Of a stretch of DNA of 64,000 nt, positions 1-11,843 are shown piece after piece. Position 1 is the first letter of the stretch, and every line of letters begins with the position of its first letter. A program made the position numbers and the translations under genes. Origin of the DNA: Vanilla planifolia (lineage: Eukaryota; Streptophyta; Magnoliopsida; Asparagales; Orchidaceae); NCBI GenBank assembly GCA_023846275.1, contig JAIUJO010000299.1, forward strand, positions 391,001 through 455,000, given 5' to 3'. The notes under the pieces are model-generated. The model was not told where the DNA came from, did no database searches, and saw only the letters and a program-made list of their open reading frames with translations.

Positions 1-3000
1 TTCATATTTTTGCATTTCCATCATTGAAAAGTTTTGAAAGCTAAAAATGTTCCAAAAAATGACAAATTAAACTAGTTTGCTTTAAATCTTGTTAGTTAGT
101 TCAATATTCTAAATTACACCATTTCTTATAACTTTTAGCTCATCTAAGTAGAATAAAAATGCAATTTTATAGTTTTAATATTACTAGCACCAAAACATAC
201 ATTACTAAGAAAGTAACTCGATTTACCCCATCCCTTCTTCAAATGAACAAAATTAACATTCATGGCTGCTCCAAGTACAATTATTTTTAGGTTTTGAGGA
301 ATTATTCAAAATCACAAGTTTAAAATAATTTAAGTCTTTTTTAATGTTGTGACAAAAACTCTACAATGGAGAAAAATTCCCTAGGTTTGCTACAAAGTGT
401 AATATGCTAGAATTAAAAAAATCATTTTATCAATAATTAAGTTGGGCTACAATACAATTTTCAAAATAACATAAGGTCAAGCTAAAATAAAATTGCACGT
501 GTCCCACTTTGATAACTAGATTAAGCAATAAATGAATTCATTCCACATTTGTTGGAGTTATAATTATAAAGAGGGAAAAAAGTTTCCTTTTTTAGTTATT
601 TGATTTTTATGTTTAAAACAATGTTTTTGTTGGTATTATATTGGTGAAAATATTATTTATTGACGTGTCCAGCATTTATTTTAATATCGTAAATCGTTTC
701 TTTAATATTTCTATCTGAATAGTTTTACATCTCTTTTGTAGAATATACTTTTCATCCTCAAATTACTTTATCATATTTATATAATAAGTAATTTAATTTT
801 GTTTTAACATATTTGTTATATTAATCAACAAATAATGTTTTTTTCTTCTTAATCTATGCATCTTTTATCAACAAATTCACTTTGCATTTTCCCCATTGTA
901 TTTTATTTTTATTGTCTAAAGTTGTTGTCTTCTATTGCTTTATTAAAACTCATTTTTAGTACAATATTAGGTATTCATCACATGGATAATTTGTTTAGAC
1001 TTGTTATAGTAAACTTTTCATTTTCTTAAAAGGTCTCAATGGTTGATTATTTTTTTATGATATGTTTTTTTTTATAAATATTTAAGCATTATGAGTATTT
1101 TAATTTATAAATCAGTTATGTTGACTATGCTTTGTTCTTTTTGTTTTTGAAAGCTTAATTTTCTTGATGATATTTTCTTAAGATTATGTTAGTAGAATAT
1201 TTAAAATTATTTTTACAAATAGGAAATGGACAATTTAAATTTGTATAGCACCATGTCTTCAATTTATTAGTAAAACATTATTGAGTATTTAAAGAGTAAC
1301 TAATTTGTATGTCTAACAAACATATTGCATAAACATAGGTAGCTAAAGGTGAATTGTTTTGAAAAGTATACTTGTTTTGTTTTATCTATTGCAAACAATG
1401 TTTATAGATATTGAAAGCTTCACTTTTTAAAATATATAGCCAAGTATTCTAGTTTAATATTGTAGGTAATGCATACGTGTGGAAACTACCACTATAAAAC
1501 AATAATGTACAATTTTAAAACTTGCAAAACAAGGGTTTTAGGCTATCTTTTAGGTTAAGTAAAAGGCACTCTTTTATAAGACATAACAATATTTTCATTG
1601 ATTTATTTTAAGTTATAAACACTCATATTTATATTTTCGAAGTACCACTTGATTGCTTTGTAAGTCTAACAACTTTATTTAGTTTCCCAAAGCAATTTAG
1701 CTAGACATTACAGATTTTGTTGATAGTTTATACAAGTACAATAAATAGATCATACCAAGGTGGTGGTAAGCACATAGAGGTGGTATTTACAAAAACCTTT
1801 TATCTAACAATTCCATTTTAAATACATACGTTTATCATAATAGTATGATCTTAATGCATATATTGCACGATGTGCAACTTTAATAAATTTTCTTGTTTTT
1901 AAATGTTGTAAACCAAAGATTGCTTGGATTGTATAAGTATCATACAATTTTGATATTACTTTTAAATTTCATATCTTTAATAAATGATTCCTATAATATG
2001 ATAAATAAAGAAAAAATTTTTACAATAACATTGTTACATTTTTGTCTGAAATCCTTTCACTTATTCATAAAAACAAGTAATCATACAAGTGTGATAGATT
2101 ACATTATTTTGTATGATATAAAGTTATGTCAATAAATAGAAAAAGAATGTGGATGCACACATATTTTTAATCCAAAGAGTTGATACTGAAGAGTTTGCAC
2201 ATTTTAGTGCTAGCCATGATGTGTAGAACTCAAGGTAGCATTATTTAATAGGTACACATGATTGATTACATTAATTTAGGTTCCACTCATGCATAAAGGA
2301 AAGTTTAATAACTCTACTAGTTGTGCCACACCAGGAAATGGCAACAATTTTTTATAGTTCTCCATAATGTAGCATATGCGATGCATATTATGAGCGACAC
2401 ACCCTTCATTTGCCCTCTTTTCAAAATCAAAGTCACCATACCTGAATATGGTAATCATGTTTATGTTGTGTTGGCTTTAATGGACGCCATTCATCTGTGG
2501 ACTAGTCACTTAACTAATCTACTGAAGTCATCTATGTGTGCATTGTGCTAGTGAAATCCTACCAAACAATTTCATAAAATTAATACACAATAGTTAATGT
2601 CAACATATCACTGCGATACGCATACCATTTGGAGTGAAATATACAACATTTAAATGAAACATATAAAATATGTACACCTATTAAAAGTTTGCTACAACTA
2701 GGAAATCTAAGTGCCATATTTATTATAAAGGAAACATCATCACTACAACTAAGACTTCATGAAATAAAATTCTTGGTCATCAACACTACTAAGATACACA
2801 AACTTGGATAATCTTTCACATTAGAGTTTTTATTCTTACAAAGTAAGACAAATAAGTAGCCTATGATATTATCACTGAAGCACCACATTGATCACTAAAT
2901 TCATAAATGAATGCTAAAAACCTTAAATTATTTAATATCAATTGTAAGCACTCTAATTGTTGGAACCCACTTATCAAATGTTTAAGCTAAAGATTATGAT

Positions 3001-3690
3001 GAGGGTTCCATCATCCCTTGATGCTTAGAATAATTTTTAACACTCCTTAGTAATATCGAGAATCTATGATCAAGTAATTAGTTAGTTTAATCACAATAGT
3101 TTGCACCCTATAGTTCAAACGGTTGTTGATAAACATGTATGCTCCTTGATAATGTAATCTAAACGTCGGTATTCTTAGAGATTTGTTCAATAAGCATGTG
3201 GCTATTGGACACTTTTTGGAGTATATAATCAAATAACTAGTACTCCACAAACTAGGGAGTCCAACCACGTGAAATGCAACATCCCCTATCGAGAATAAAA
3301 CCTAAAAGAATTTGTGACTCAGACAAAACTCAAGTGTACATCATTGTGAAACATGGCACTCTATATTTAAAGACTCTTCTCATCCATTGTGAATCCTCCA
3401 TTATGAAAATAATGCCTATACAAGAATCTATCCTTTTTTCTATCCACAAAATCCAAAATGCTTGGTGTGTTTCATCATAGCCTTGTGCTTCAATCTTTGG
3501 AGTCAAGAAAATAGTGTGTTAAGACTCTCTTATTATATTCTTTATACAAGTGCTAAAGGATTACTACTATGTATGACAGCCTATGACAACATATTGAGAA
3601 CTACTCTAGAAACACGTTAATAACTATCTAACATTTACTTTAGTTACTTAAAAAATAATTTTCTATCTCAATTAATCACAACATTTTTTT
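1..3690. other. A+T-rich DNA, nothing recognised
   Basis: No gene or known element could be identified on either strand. The short open frames here (for example near 1.9-2.1 kb, 2.3-2.55 kb and 3.27-3.48 kb) lack recognisable domains, have no sensible codon pattern and are the length expected by chance in A+T-rich DNA. Very old transposon remains are possible but not supported by any motif I could read. Confidence 0.6.
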
Positions 3691-3699
3691 TTCAAAACC

Positions 3700-4112
3700 C
3701 TACTTAACGGTTTAGGTTTTTCCAACAACCAATGTTTTATATATATGACTTGTCTCATAACCTTTCCTATTTTTGGAACATCACTAAGATCTTTTCTCCT
3801 GTTTAGACTTCCACTTGATCTTTCCTTAAGACCATAAACTTGGCTGTGATCCTTAAGCAAAAGTTAAAGACATGGTTATTCCATTCAAAACTTTGGTTCA
3901 CATGAGTTATAATGTGACTCTCTTTAAAAAATAAGATAACATGAGGCACTCCACCATTCCTTATGGCCTCTCTTTTTTTGCTCATATCACTAGAATACCA
4001 TCAAAGGTGTCCAATACATGCCCTTTGTGCCAAATAGGGCCACACATGAACTTACCAATATTTCCATGATTTTTTAGCTAAAACTTATCAGAACTACTCA
4101 ACTCAAGGCTAT
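3700..4112 (-). repeat. Second copy of a gypsy leader/gag-proximal segment
   Basis: This stretch aligns by eye, with many substitutions and small gaps, to about 8,985-9,405. Shared blocks include 'aaggtgtcca', then 'acttaccaatat' against 'ccttactaatat', then 'aaaacttat(c/g)agaacta' and finally 'ctca(a)ggctatga'. The similarity stops just past the position of the decayed primer-binding site in the other copy. It is therefore probably the leader and first part of gag of a second, related minus-strand gypsy element whose remainder to the left is lost or unrecognisable. It could instead be a segmental duplication. The alignment is by eye only. Confidence 0.45.
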
Positions 4113-5647
4113 GACACAGCTTCTTTCTTAAGGTTATTATTTAGCCATCTCTTTACTAAGTTATCATTTGACGATAAACGTAAGAGCCCATCCATACCAA
4201 GCCCATGCATTAATGTTAATCAAATCTTTTATTTATGTTTTTAAAATTTTTAATTTGAAACATAAATATCATTATAAATAAAACAAAAAACTATCCTTAC
4301 CTTAATCATACATTTTTAGAGAGGTACTCATCCATAAATATCATTATTATGGATGCCTATGGCTGCATTTACTTTAAAATGTTCAAGTAACGATTAATCA
4401 ATGTCAAAAATTATTTTAATGCAAAGGTAATTGTAATCGAGCCCATACACTTAAACCTTGTTGAGCTTTTTAATAAAATCTAATCCTCGCTAATCAACAA
4501 TCATGCATCACCAAGACTATCATCCATCTTACCGACCCAAAACTATTCTTTATTGCTAACAATTTGTTGTGGCTATACTCAATATTCACATATTTAGCTT
4601 ATGCAAGGGCTTCATAAATCCTTATCTTTCTTTTAAGGCCTAAATCTGGTACTCTAAAGTTTCTAGCCTTGAAAATAAAAAGCTTCCAAATATCATAAAA
4701 GCCATTTAGGTTCTCACATGGTCTTAGTAAATCCTTCCATGCCAATCATTTTGCAAAGAAATCATGCCAGAATTTTGGCATGATGTAATCAATAATTTTT
4801 CCAACAAGAACTTATTGATTAGAGTTTTGCAAAAGGTGAAGAAAAGTATGTGGTTGTAATTTCCAAAGCACATGAGTTAATATAAGAGATTTAGCAATAT
4901 TAATAGAATAAATATATTCCCTTATTATACATGGTTTCATGATCATATAAGATCATTATGTTATGAAGTCAATGATAACATCATGGAGTCATCTCAATCA
5001 TTTATTAAAACTAGTTCTTTCTTATGGGAAATCATAACAATAATTCTCTTTATTATGACAAAAACATATTATCATTCAAGTTTTAACGAAATTATCAATT
5101 TTAACCTAGGATGTTCTTGTTTTAGTTTTAACAATTTTAGGATGTTTCTACCTGCCAAATTATGTAATTTTCACTCAAATAGATGAGTCTCCTTCTCTTC
5201 AAGCTTGTTGATTTCTCCTCTTCTGTCTTACTTTTGCTTTGGATCTTTTTTTTTTTATTTCATCATAGTGTGGGTTCCTCTGTTCACTCACTCATGGCTA
5301 TGGTTTCTACTAGCTTTGTCGTAGCTATCTTTACAAATTCCATAAGAAAAACCAACTACTATAAACTTAATTCTATATGTTACCATAACTTCATAATTTC
5401 CAAGTGCCACAATGTGTCCTAGCTAAGCTTAGAACTCACTCGAATTCAATGATTATTATTAAGCATCAATTGAAATTTAAATTTTAAATGCTCTTTTGAT
5501 AAACTATTCCAAATATTCAAAATTTTTTCGTAATTAATGTAAAGTGGGACTCTAGCTAGGTTTCAATAGACTAAGAGAACGTAATGTCCAAACAAGCTTA
5601 ATTATTATTTATTGTTATCCTTTATATATCACATATTAAATGGCATC
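4113..5647. other. Unclassified; expected position of a gypsy 3' LTR
   Basis: No coding motif is visible. Because the integrase tail of the minus-strand gypsy element ends near 5,648, its polypurine tract and 3' LTR should lie here. I could not find convincing similarity to the matching 5' LTR position right of 9,405, so the LTR assignment is positional inference only. The open frame near 5.18-5.42 kb is a pyrimidine-rich, leucine/serine/phenylalanine low-complexity translation and is not supported as a gene. Confidence 0.35.
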
Positions 5648-6300
5648 TTAAAAAATTAGTTTCAAAAGCACATTATTAAATGGAAAAATATATTGAAAAC
5701 GTACCCTAGCTTGTCCGAATGTCTTATATGGAATTGCCAACTTGTTGTTTAACTTGCTGCCTACAATAACTACAATGTTTACACCAAAATCAATGAAATA
5801 CCTATGACCATCTACAATAGACCTCACTCTCTTCCTTTCAATTAGTTTCTTATTTTTGTTCATTATTTCATATCAATTTAAATATGGGCAAGCATTGCTC
5901 CTACAAATCCTATTAACCTCAGAAATACACACAAAGAACACTTAATAAGATGCATCTACTTTTAGCAAATTTATAACTTTATCCTCAAGAAAAAAATGCA
6001 ACTAATTTGGATTATTTTCTATGACTAACCATATTCTTGAGGACATTAACAACACTAAACTTATTAGTGGTTCCCAAAGCCAGATGCAAGTGATTCTAGA
6101 ATTAAGAAGTTATTGTTGCATCATTATAAAAAAGTAATTTGTTTTTAGAGCCCATGTTGTCAAAAACTCTACTACACATGCAACACAACCATATTGACAT
6201 CTAAATTAGTGCTTGTAATGGCACACAATTGAGCAAATTTGATCAATCTTTCACTATCATCAATGTGTTCATTGTCTAACATTAAATCTATGGTGTTCGC
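5648..6300 (-). pseudogene. Gypsy integrase, core and GPY-like tail (broken)
   Basis: Integrase joins retrotransposon cDNA to host DNA. On the minus strand, about 6,103-6,015 reads LALGTTNKFSVVN in one frame, matching the family block LALGT.L.FSTAYHPQ that follows the second catalytic Asp. Upstream, about 6,300-6,180 resembles the 'VVDRLTK.AHF' block but is much weaker. Downstream, an open stretch at 5,863-5,648 reads like the C-terminal GPY module: a run of basic residues, then a 'K(L)..(P)Y.(T)FGQ..VRF' pattern corresponding to 'KLSPRYYGPFQVLERIGKVAYRL'. The catalytic D-D-E triad is not all intact and the frame changes several times, so it is non-functional. Confidence 0.65.
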
Positions 6301-6559
6301 ATCAAACTTTCAACCTAATATTGTAAGATTCTAAAGTAAATTGTTGAAGTTAAGTTATTCAATGTTCACTATATTACAAATTAAGTAGCTCCAAACATAT
6401 TGAGTAACATCCTTTTTTAGACAACTTAATAAAAAAAAGATTTTAAGGTACGTTAACATGTTGGTATTTCGTGGATGAATAGATAATTTGTTATCATGAA
6501 CTTCCCTAAAAAACCACTCTTTGAGCTACTAGCATTTTGAGCACACCACCTACCGAGAT

Positions 6560-7100
6560 AGGTTAACTTATGATCCTATATGGTAAAATCCTTAGACTCA
6601 TCATGTTGTGGTTGGGATATCTCAACTTGAAGCTTAGGCTCCCCTCAATGAAGTGTTTGTAGCTAATGCAAATAATTGTCATGGATGCTAAGTGCACTAA
6701 GTTGAGCAACAAAATTGTGCACAAAAAACTAAGTTTCGACATTACTAATATTCATCGTGTCCTCCCTCTATGATCTATTCATAAGCTAAGACTTGATATT
6801 TGTTCTCCTAATCAAAGCATCAACCGCTTAATTTGTCTTGTCAATATAATAGTTGACATAATGTTCATAGTGATTAGTGGCTCCTATTATCATCTCTACC
6901 TCAATTATCTAGTTGCACATTCTTCTAATCAATAAAAGAACATATTATCTACTCCTAAAGAAGTGAGTGATACAATACTAGAGCCTATGTTGGGCCACTC
7001 ATTAAATTAAGATTGGAGCAAAACTCAACCATTCCATTTGTTCACAAAACCTTTACTCACTAAATTTTTCCAAGTGAAAACCACATCGTACCCTATTAAC
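6560..7100 (-). pseudogene. Probable gypsy RNase H / linker remnant
   Basis: This lies between clear RT (ending near 7,110) and clear integrase (starting near 6,300) of the same minus-strand element, so it should contain RNase H and the linker. A short stretch at about 6,710-6,600 reads 'AQLSALSIHDNYL', loosely resembling the linker that follows RNase H in plant gypsy polyproteins ('..LLALTVVQPTWLQE..'). No catalytic DEDD residues could be confirmed. The call is mostly positional. Confidence 0.35.
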
Positions 7101-7109
7101 TTAAAAAAA

Positions 7110-7810
7110 TGTGTTAATATCTTGGAAAATTTTGCAAAACAATGCTATGGTAATAAGCTATGAAACCTAAGAACTTTGGATATGTAAGACTAGAATTTGT
7201 CTCTCCCACTCAATGATAATTCATATCTTGATAGGATACTTTGGAGTATATAGCACTGACAATGTAACTAAGGAGCACTTCTTAATCCAGTAAATGGATC
7301 AGTAAGAAATTTTTTGAAAATTTATTTTCTCATAAAATACAATAAGATTTATCAATAAAAATATAAATAAAACTATCCAAGAATGATTAAAACATGTCGA
7401 TCATAAGATCCATAAACACAATAAGTGAATTAGGCAATCCAATGGGCAACATCATGTACTAAAAATGATTATTCCTTATTTTAAATGTAATTTAGGATTT
7501 CCTATAAAATTTGGTTCTAACAATATCATGATTGAGGAACATTTTTAAAGAAGGTTTTTGGACAAAAAAGTTTATCCAACAAATCAACAATTCATGGTAA
7601 GGGCTATCAGTTCTTGCTTATTACTTTACTAAATGTGTAGCGATCCACATACTTGCTAATAAAGATCCTTTATAACAAAATGGGCAAGGGCATCTATTAG
7701 AGAAAAACTATGCCTAATAATGCCTTCGCTTATAGACCTTATAATTGAATTTTTAGCTCTTAAAATTTTTTATGTCCAGCATGATAAAGTGCTTTCAAAA
7801 TAGAGGTAGC
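7110..7810 (-). pseudogene. Gypsy reverse transcriptase (broken)
   Basis: RT copies element RNA into DNA. Translating the minus strand with frame changes gives, in order: TSILKALYHAGHKKF then ELKIQL near 7,806-7,720 (family: APISKAPYRMAP.EL.ELK.QL); LPIGLPNSLIVFMDLM near 7,440-7,390 (family: MPFGLTNAPATFMDLM); FLDSF then IFIDK near 7,380-7,340 (family: FLD.FVIVFIDDILIYSKS, so the second catalytic Asp of the YxDD box is replaced by Lys); and FLGFIAYYHSIVLQNF near 7,175-7,115 (family: FLGLAGYYRRFI.NFS). Spacing is right for one RT. Multiple stops and the damaged active site make it a pseudogene. Confidence 0.85.
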
Positions 7811-8557
7811 TCTTTGTTATAAGACAATTAAAAACTCAACTTAAGGCTTCAAAATTAGACCTATCAAATCATCTTAGAAAATATCCACATAGTACTACAC
7901 AATTGGGACTACCAAGAAAATTATGGTCTCTGATTAAATATCATGTAGAGTTGCCAACCATGATGAAAACCATTAAGGAAAAAATTTAAAGCCAGGATTG
8001 CCAAAATCATGGGAGCCTATGAATTGACTTTAAATTACATCACATCAATAGAGATAAGTAGATCGATTTGGACCTTATTTTAAGAACATTAATTCACCAC
8101 CCTCTATTAGATTGTCCAATTCATTTATGTAATAAGTTCAACCTCAAAGCCTTAGCCTTGATTGATAATATCCATTCAAACTCCAAAAGAATATATAATC
8201 TAAACACTAAATAGTAGTTTCAACATTATTGGTGGTTACAACAAGCATTTATCACCAACAATCCTATCCCAAGAAAGCTCAAAAATAAAATAATGTGAAA
8301 CTTTAGCATTAAAAAAGACTGTAAAATAACTCCATAATAAAATCTTACTGATGATAATATCTAAATGCTTTGTGGCTCATTATTTAGTCTTTTAGTAGAT
8401 TTTTAGTTATGCTCCTCAAATATATCCAACCCATCCAATGATCTAAATGCTTTTCTGTGCATGAAGACGAGTGAATATTCTAATACTGGGTTTTAACACA
8501 TCAAAGCAAATCTTTACCTTAAATAATAATGATACTCATTATCACATCCACTACACC

Positions 8558-8900
8558 CTAAAACCTAATCCATAGACATTTATATTTGGTGCTCTCTAAT
8601 TCTCTATGTGAGAATGGATGCATACAAGTCTCAATCACCAAAGCTACTTTACCACCTTTGGCAAAATGGACCTTCTTTCTAATCTTCTCATTCGGTGATA
8701 ATTTAGGATTTTTCCTTTTTTTTCTAAAATGCTTTGATAGCATCTACTTTGTGTTCCACTTACTTAACTAACTTACTGGGCTCCACCAAGTCTTTGAAAT
8801 TGAGTAAATTTAGAAGAAATAATTGCTTTCCTAAGTCCCTTCATGAAAAGCTCACATTACCTATCATTAAAAGGTGCAAGGATAGGAGAATAACTTATTA
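8558..8900 (-). pseudogene. Possible gypsy gag remnant
   Basis: The minus strand at about 8,890-8,800 contains 'FMKGLRKAIISSKFTQF', which fits the plant gypsy gag pattern 'RF..GL...I...L....F' found before the nucleocapsid zinc knuckle. The stretch that follows (8,743-8,558) is rich in Lys and Arg with scattered Cys/His, but no clean CCHC knuckle is visible. The position between the primer site (9.39 kb) and RT (7.8 kb) is correct for gag. Support is weak on sequence alone. Confidence 0.4.
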
Positions 8901-9387
8901 GATTTGAAAGTCTAGAGGAATAATCAGTAACAATTATCAGCGTTTGATTAAGATGTGTAAACCAACCCATAATCTAAGCAATGGAATCTTAGGCACATAG
9001 AACATCATAATTTGGAGTCCAATTGCCTGAGACAAAAGTTTTGGTGGATCATTGTTTCTATTTGAATGTTATTCCTTCAGCTCAATTTCCATAAATTCCA
9101 TTGACTTGTCTTCAACCCTAAGTTATGAATCTAGGTCATAGTAATTCCTTTCAAAACTTGGGTCAACAAGTCCTCCACCAACCACTCTCCATGACTTCTA
9201 TGATAACTTGGTTTTTTCTATGCCTTTCCTAATGGTTAGACCTAGGCCATCCAAAACCTAAAACTATCACTTAAGGTGTCCATGGTCTTAGTACCTTAAA
9301 TAACAACTCATGACCTTACTAATATATTTAGGACATGTGTAGTGTTTAGTAAAAACTTATGAGAACTATATTTTTTGCCAAGCACTT

Positions 9388-9400
9388 GCTCTGATGCTCA
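9388..9400 (-). other. Primer-binding site (initiator Met-tRNA type) of the minus-strand gypsy element
   Basis: The plus strand reads gctctgatgctca, whose reverse complement resembles TGGTATCAGAGC, the usual plant LTR-retrotransposon primer site (about 9 of 12 positions). The element's internal domains run leftwards from here, so the 5' LTR would begin at about 9,401 and extend right. The paired copy near 4,095 is more decayed. Confidence 0.55.
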
Positions 9401-9405
9401 GGCTA

Positions 9406-10535
9406 TGAGAGTGTGCTAAATTGATAATCAAACATTGAGCATCTAATTTGTAATATTATAAGTATTTTATAGTTTATCTTTTTAAATAGAGTTGCATTTT
9501 TTTATATTTGATTCTTTTTATATGTATTGCTGTTACAGTTTGACATATGCATATGTTGGCTAATACGAGTTAGTTTCACATTTTGACTTGGTGTTTCTTT
9601 ATTAAGCTTCTTGACTCACTTTCCTTTCTATTTTTTTGTAGGTTTAGGGAGTTAGGAGTTATATAGGAGCCAAACATGAGATCATTAGAGTTATCTTGTT
9701 AACTAGAGGACAATGCTCTTGCATTTTGTGTTTAGTAGTAGTTAAGTGACATTTTTGTTCATGCTTATCAACTTTATTTATTGATTATTGTTGGAATGCA
9801 TTATATTATTATTTTTTATTTTTTTTATTTCTATATTTTTTTTTGACATGGGACATGAAGTTGTTAAGTATTAGATAGATTTTTTTATATTCTTAGATTA
9901 TGGGTGTGGATATCTTTGAACTATTTTATTAGCTTAACATTAAATCTTTTATTTTAATTTGTAGGTATATTATTGAGCATACATATTGTTGTAGTACTCA
10001 TGGTTTTAAGAAAACTAGCTAAATAGTAGGAGTAAGAAACCTACTAGAAGAGCTGAGATAAGATTCTTGACATAAGCATATTATGTTTAGGTCTATTAAA
10101 TTCAAGATAGAATGTTGTAGGATTGCATTTCTTATGAACATTATTTACGAGTTTTTGACTTTTCTGAGTGTAACTTTAGTATCGTATAGTTCTTCCCTTG
10201 TTAGAATGGCTTGCACACATAGTTCTTGCTAAATAGTGAGCTTACTAAAGGAGAGCTCAGGGTTCGCAACTTGATGTGGCCGAGACACCTTGAGCAAACC
10301 ATTCATCCTTAAGAGAGCACTTGCTAAAGATTTTTATGTGACTTAAACAACATATATTTGTGGCAATGATGAACACAATAGTTGTTAAAAATTGTGACAC
10401 AAATTTATGCGTAAATTGCTACATAGTGCTCCCTATCAAAGTAGATATTTGTTGTTATATCATTTAAACTAAATCTAGAAAGAGGTATAAGAGGAGTAGC
10501 AAGAGCTAATCCATATTTAGGGATCCCAAGAAAAA
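9406..10535. other. Gap between two gypsy elements; probable LTR remnants
   Basis: No coding motif is readable. By position this should hold the 5' LTR of the leftward gypsy element and the 5' LTR/leader of the rightward one whose gag begins near 10.5 kb. Poly-T/TA tracts near 9.81-9.84 kb and a purine-rich patch near 9.64-9.72 kb are visible, but no LTR boundary or primer site for the rightward element could be fixed. Confidence 0.4.
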
Positions 10536-10539
10536 ATGA

Positions 10540-11125
10540 TATACATTGTGATGGCTTCATGGCTATTTCCCAATTTAGTTTGTCCAATTGTTGGCTAAGG
10601 TTTAGATTAAGAGAATGATATTACACCTGAGTAAGAAAAAATGTCAGTTATAGATTATGTTAACCAAGTTATATGCTCAAATAGAAATGCTTCTATGTTA
10701 TCACATCAAATGATCATTAATGCAAGCTTTCTTAGTTAGGACTTAAGCATTCCATTTAGATACTTTTGGAGGGGATAAATTTCATATGATATTGAGATTT
10801 TCTTGATGCTACAACATTAGTTAAGCGGTGAACCAGATCCATGTACATTGTGAGGCAGAGAAGCAGAGGAGGGATTCTAGTTTTTCTTATGAAAAAGAGT
10901 ACTAGAAAATTTTTAGGAAACAAGTGTTTTCAAAAAGCTTGTCATATTATTTGATTTGAAAAAACTCTTACCAAGTTTATTAGAGCAAAAGAGAGACTAG
11001 CCTAGCAATCATCCTCTAAGGTGTATGCACTGTGAAGTAAGGCATCATAATGGTTGCAAATTAAAAGACAATATACACTCTTATCATTTGAAACATGGAC
11101 ATAGAAAGGGAAACTATCCTTTGGG
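10540..11125 (+). pseudogene. Gypsy gag with degenerate zinc knuckle
   Basis: Gag packages element RNA into virus-like particles. A block near 10,636-10,668 reads MSVIDYVNQ, matching the gag motif 'MSV.DY...F'. At 11,022-11,120 the translation has C-x2-C followed by H-x3-C, then 'H.LKHGHRKGNYP', which fits the two-part plant gypsy knuckle 'C..C...H.G.C ... C..CG..GH....CP'. In the second knuckle the Cys residues are lost while Gly-His remain. There are several stops between the two blocks. It is non-functional and co-oriented with the RT that follows. Confidence 0.65.
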
Positions 11126-11714
11126 ATAAATGACAACGTAAATTGCTAATATAGCAAGAGCCAATCCACATGGATAGTCACACATTTGTGGTCTTACTTT
11201 TTAGTAGACAGTTGTGTCATCTAACATGATAAATAGTTTGATTTCATTTTATAATATGAGATTTCTTCTCCTCTTTAACAATGGTCCATTGAAGGCCATA
11301 ATGAATAACTATAGTCACTGTTGTTGGCCAAATAGCATTTTTGAGATATGATTTTAGCTAGATATGTGATTCATGGTGTCATAATTATTCTTAGCCATTA
11401 CTTTAAGGTAGAGCTCATTTTGGATTTTTTTTAGTTTAGCTTGATATTGTCCTAGTCATCAACAAGATGACCTCTTTGAGTAGAATGATTGATTACTAAA
11501 ATAAAATGTCAAAAGTAGAGTGTTAAACTAAATTAACTTTGTTTATGTTTTAGACAAGTAGATCCCTTTGATTTTGACACTTCAAGCTATAGAGATTGTT
11601 TATGTGGGCTTTTTGAAATTTTTAGGTTTTGTAGCTAACTCATTAATAAAAGTTTACCTCTACAGGATAGCTCAATTGACTGAGATTATCTTGATGTTTA
11701 TCAAGATTGACTAT

Positions 11715-11843
11715 CAGGATTGACCCTAACGTCTCAAACTAAGTTTTCTATAGATTTGAAGCCAGGTGCTATACCCATTACAAAAGCACCACATCATGTT
11801 GCCCTAAAAGAATTACAAGGGCACAAAATTAAGATATAGAACT
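11715..11843 (+). pseudogene. Gypsy RT, N-terminal part (left of nested insertion)
   Basis: About 11,723-11,838 reads LTLTSQTKFSIDL, KPGAIPITKAPHH and VALKELQGHKIKI in one frame. This matches the family stretch 'REVEFTIDL.PG.APISKAPYRMAP.EL.ELK.QI' that opens the reverse transcriptase of plant gypsy elements. Homology stops abruptly at 'tatagaact' (11,835-11,843), where an unrelated LTR begins. It resumes at 17,733, continuing into the next RT residues. Confidence 0.85.
11839..11843. repeat. Left target-site duplication of the nested gypsy element
   Basis: The five bases GAACT directly precede the nested LTR. The five bases directly after the other LTR (17,733-17,737) are CAACT, differing by one base. 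Both copies cover the Glu-Leu codons of the host RT motif 'QELLDKGFI', as expected for a 5 bp staggered integration followed by long mutation. Confidence 0.6.

Larger units (their letters stand above)
5648..9405 (-). mobile_element. Decayed Ty3/gypsy retrotransposon, internal region
   Basis: Reading leftwards on the minus strand, the order is primer-binding site (9,388-9,400), a weak gag-like stretch (about 8,750-8,900), RT (7,806 to 7,110), a poorly preserved RNase H/linker (about 7,100-6,560), integrase (about 6,300 to 6,015) and a GPY-like integrase tail (5,863-5,648). This is the standard Ty3/gypsy gene order. Every domain is broken by stops and frameshifts, so the element is a fossil. 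The LTRs were not delimited: no good match was found between the flanks at about 4.1-5.6 kb and about 9.4-10.5 kb. The assignment rests on several independent motifs in the right order and spacing. Confidence 0.8.

Noticed and set aside
2276..2551. Overlapping open frames on both strands with some Cys/His residues
   Set aside because: I tried to fit gag, integrase and zinc-finger motifs and none matched in order.
5183..5422. 79-codon frame resembling a membrane peptide
   Set aside because: Hydrophobicity is explained by a T/C-rich tract; there is no domain or context, and it lies in the presumed LTR interval of a gypsy element.
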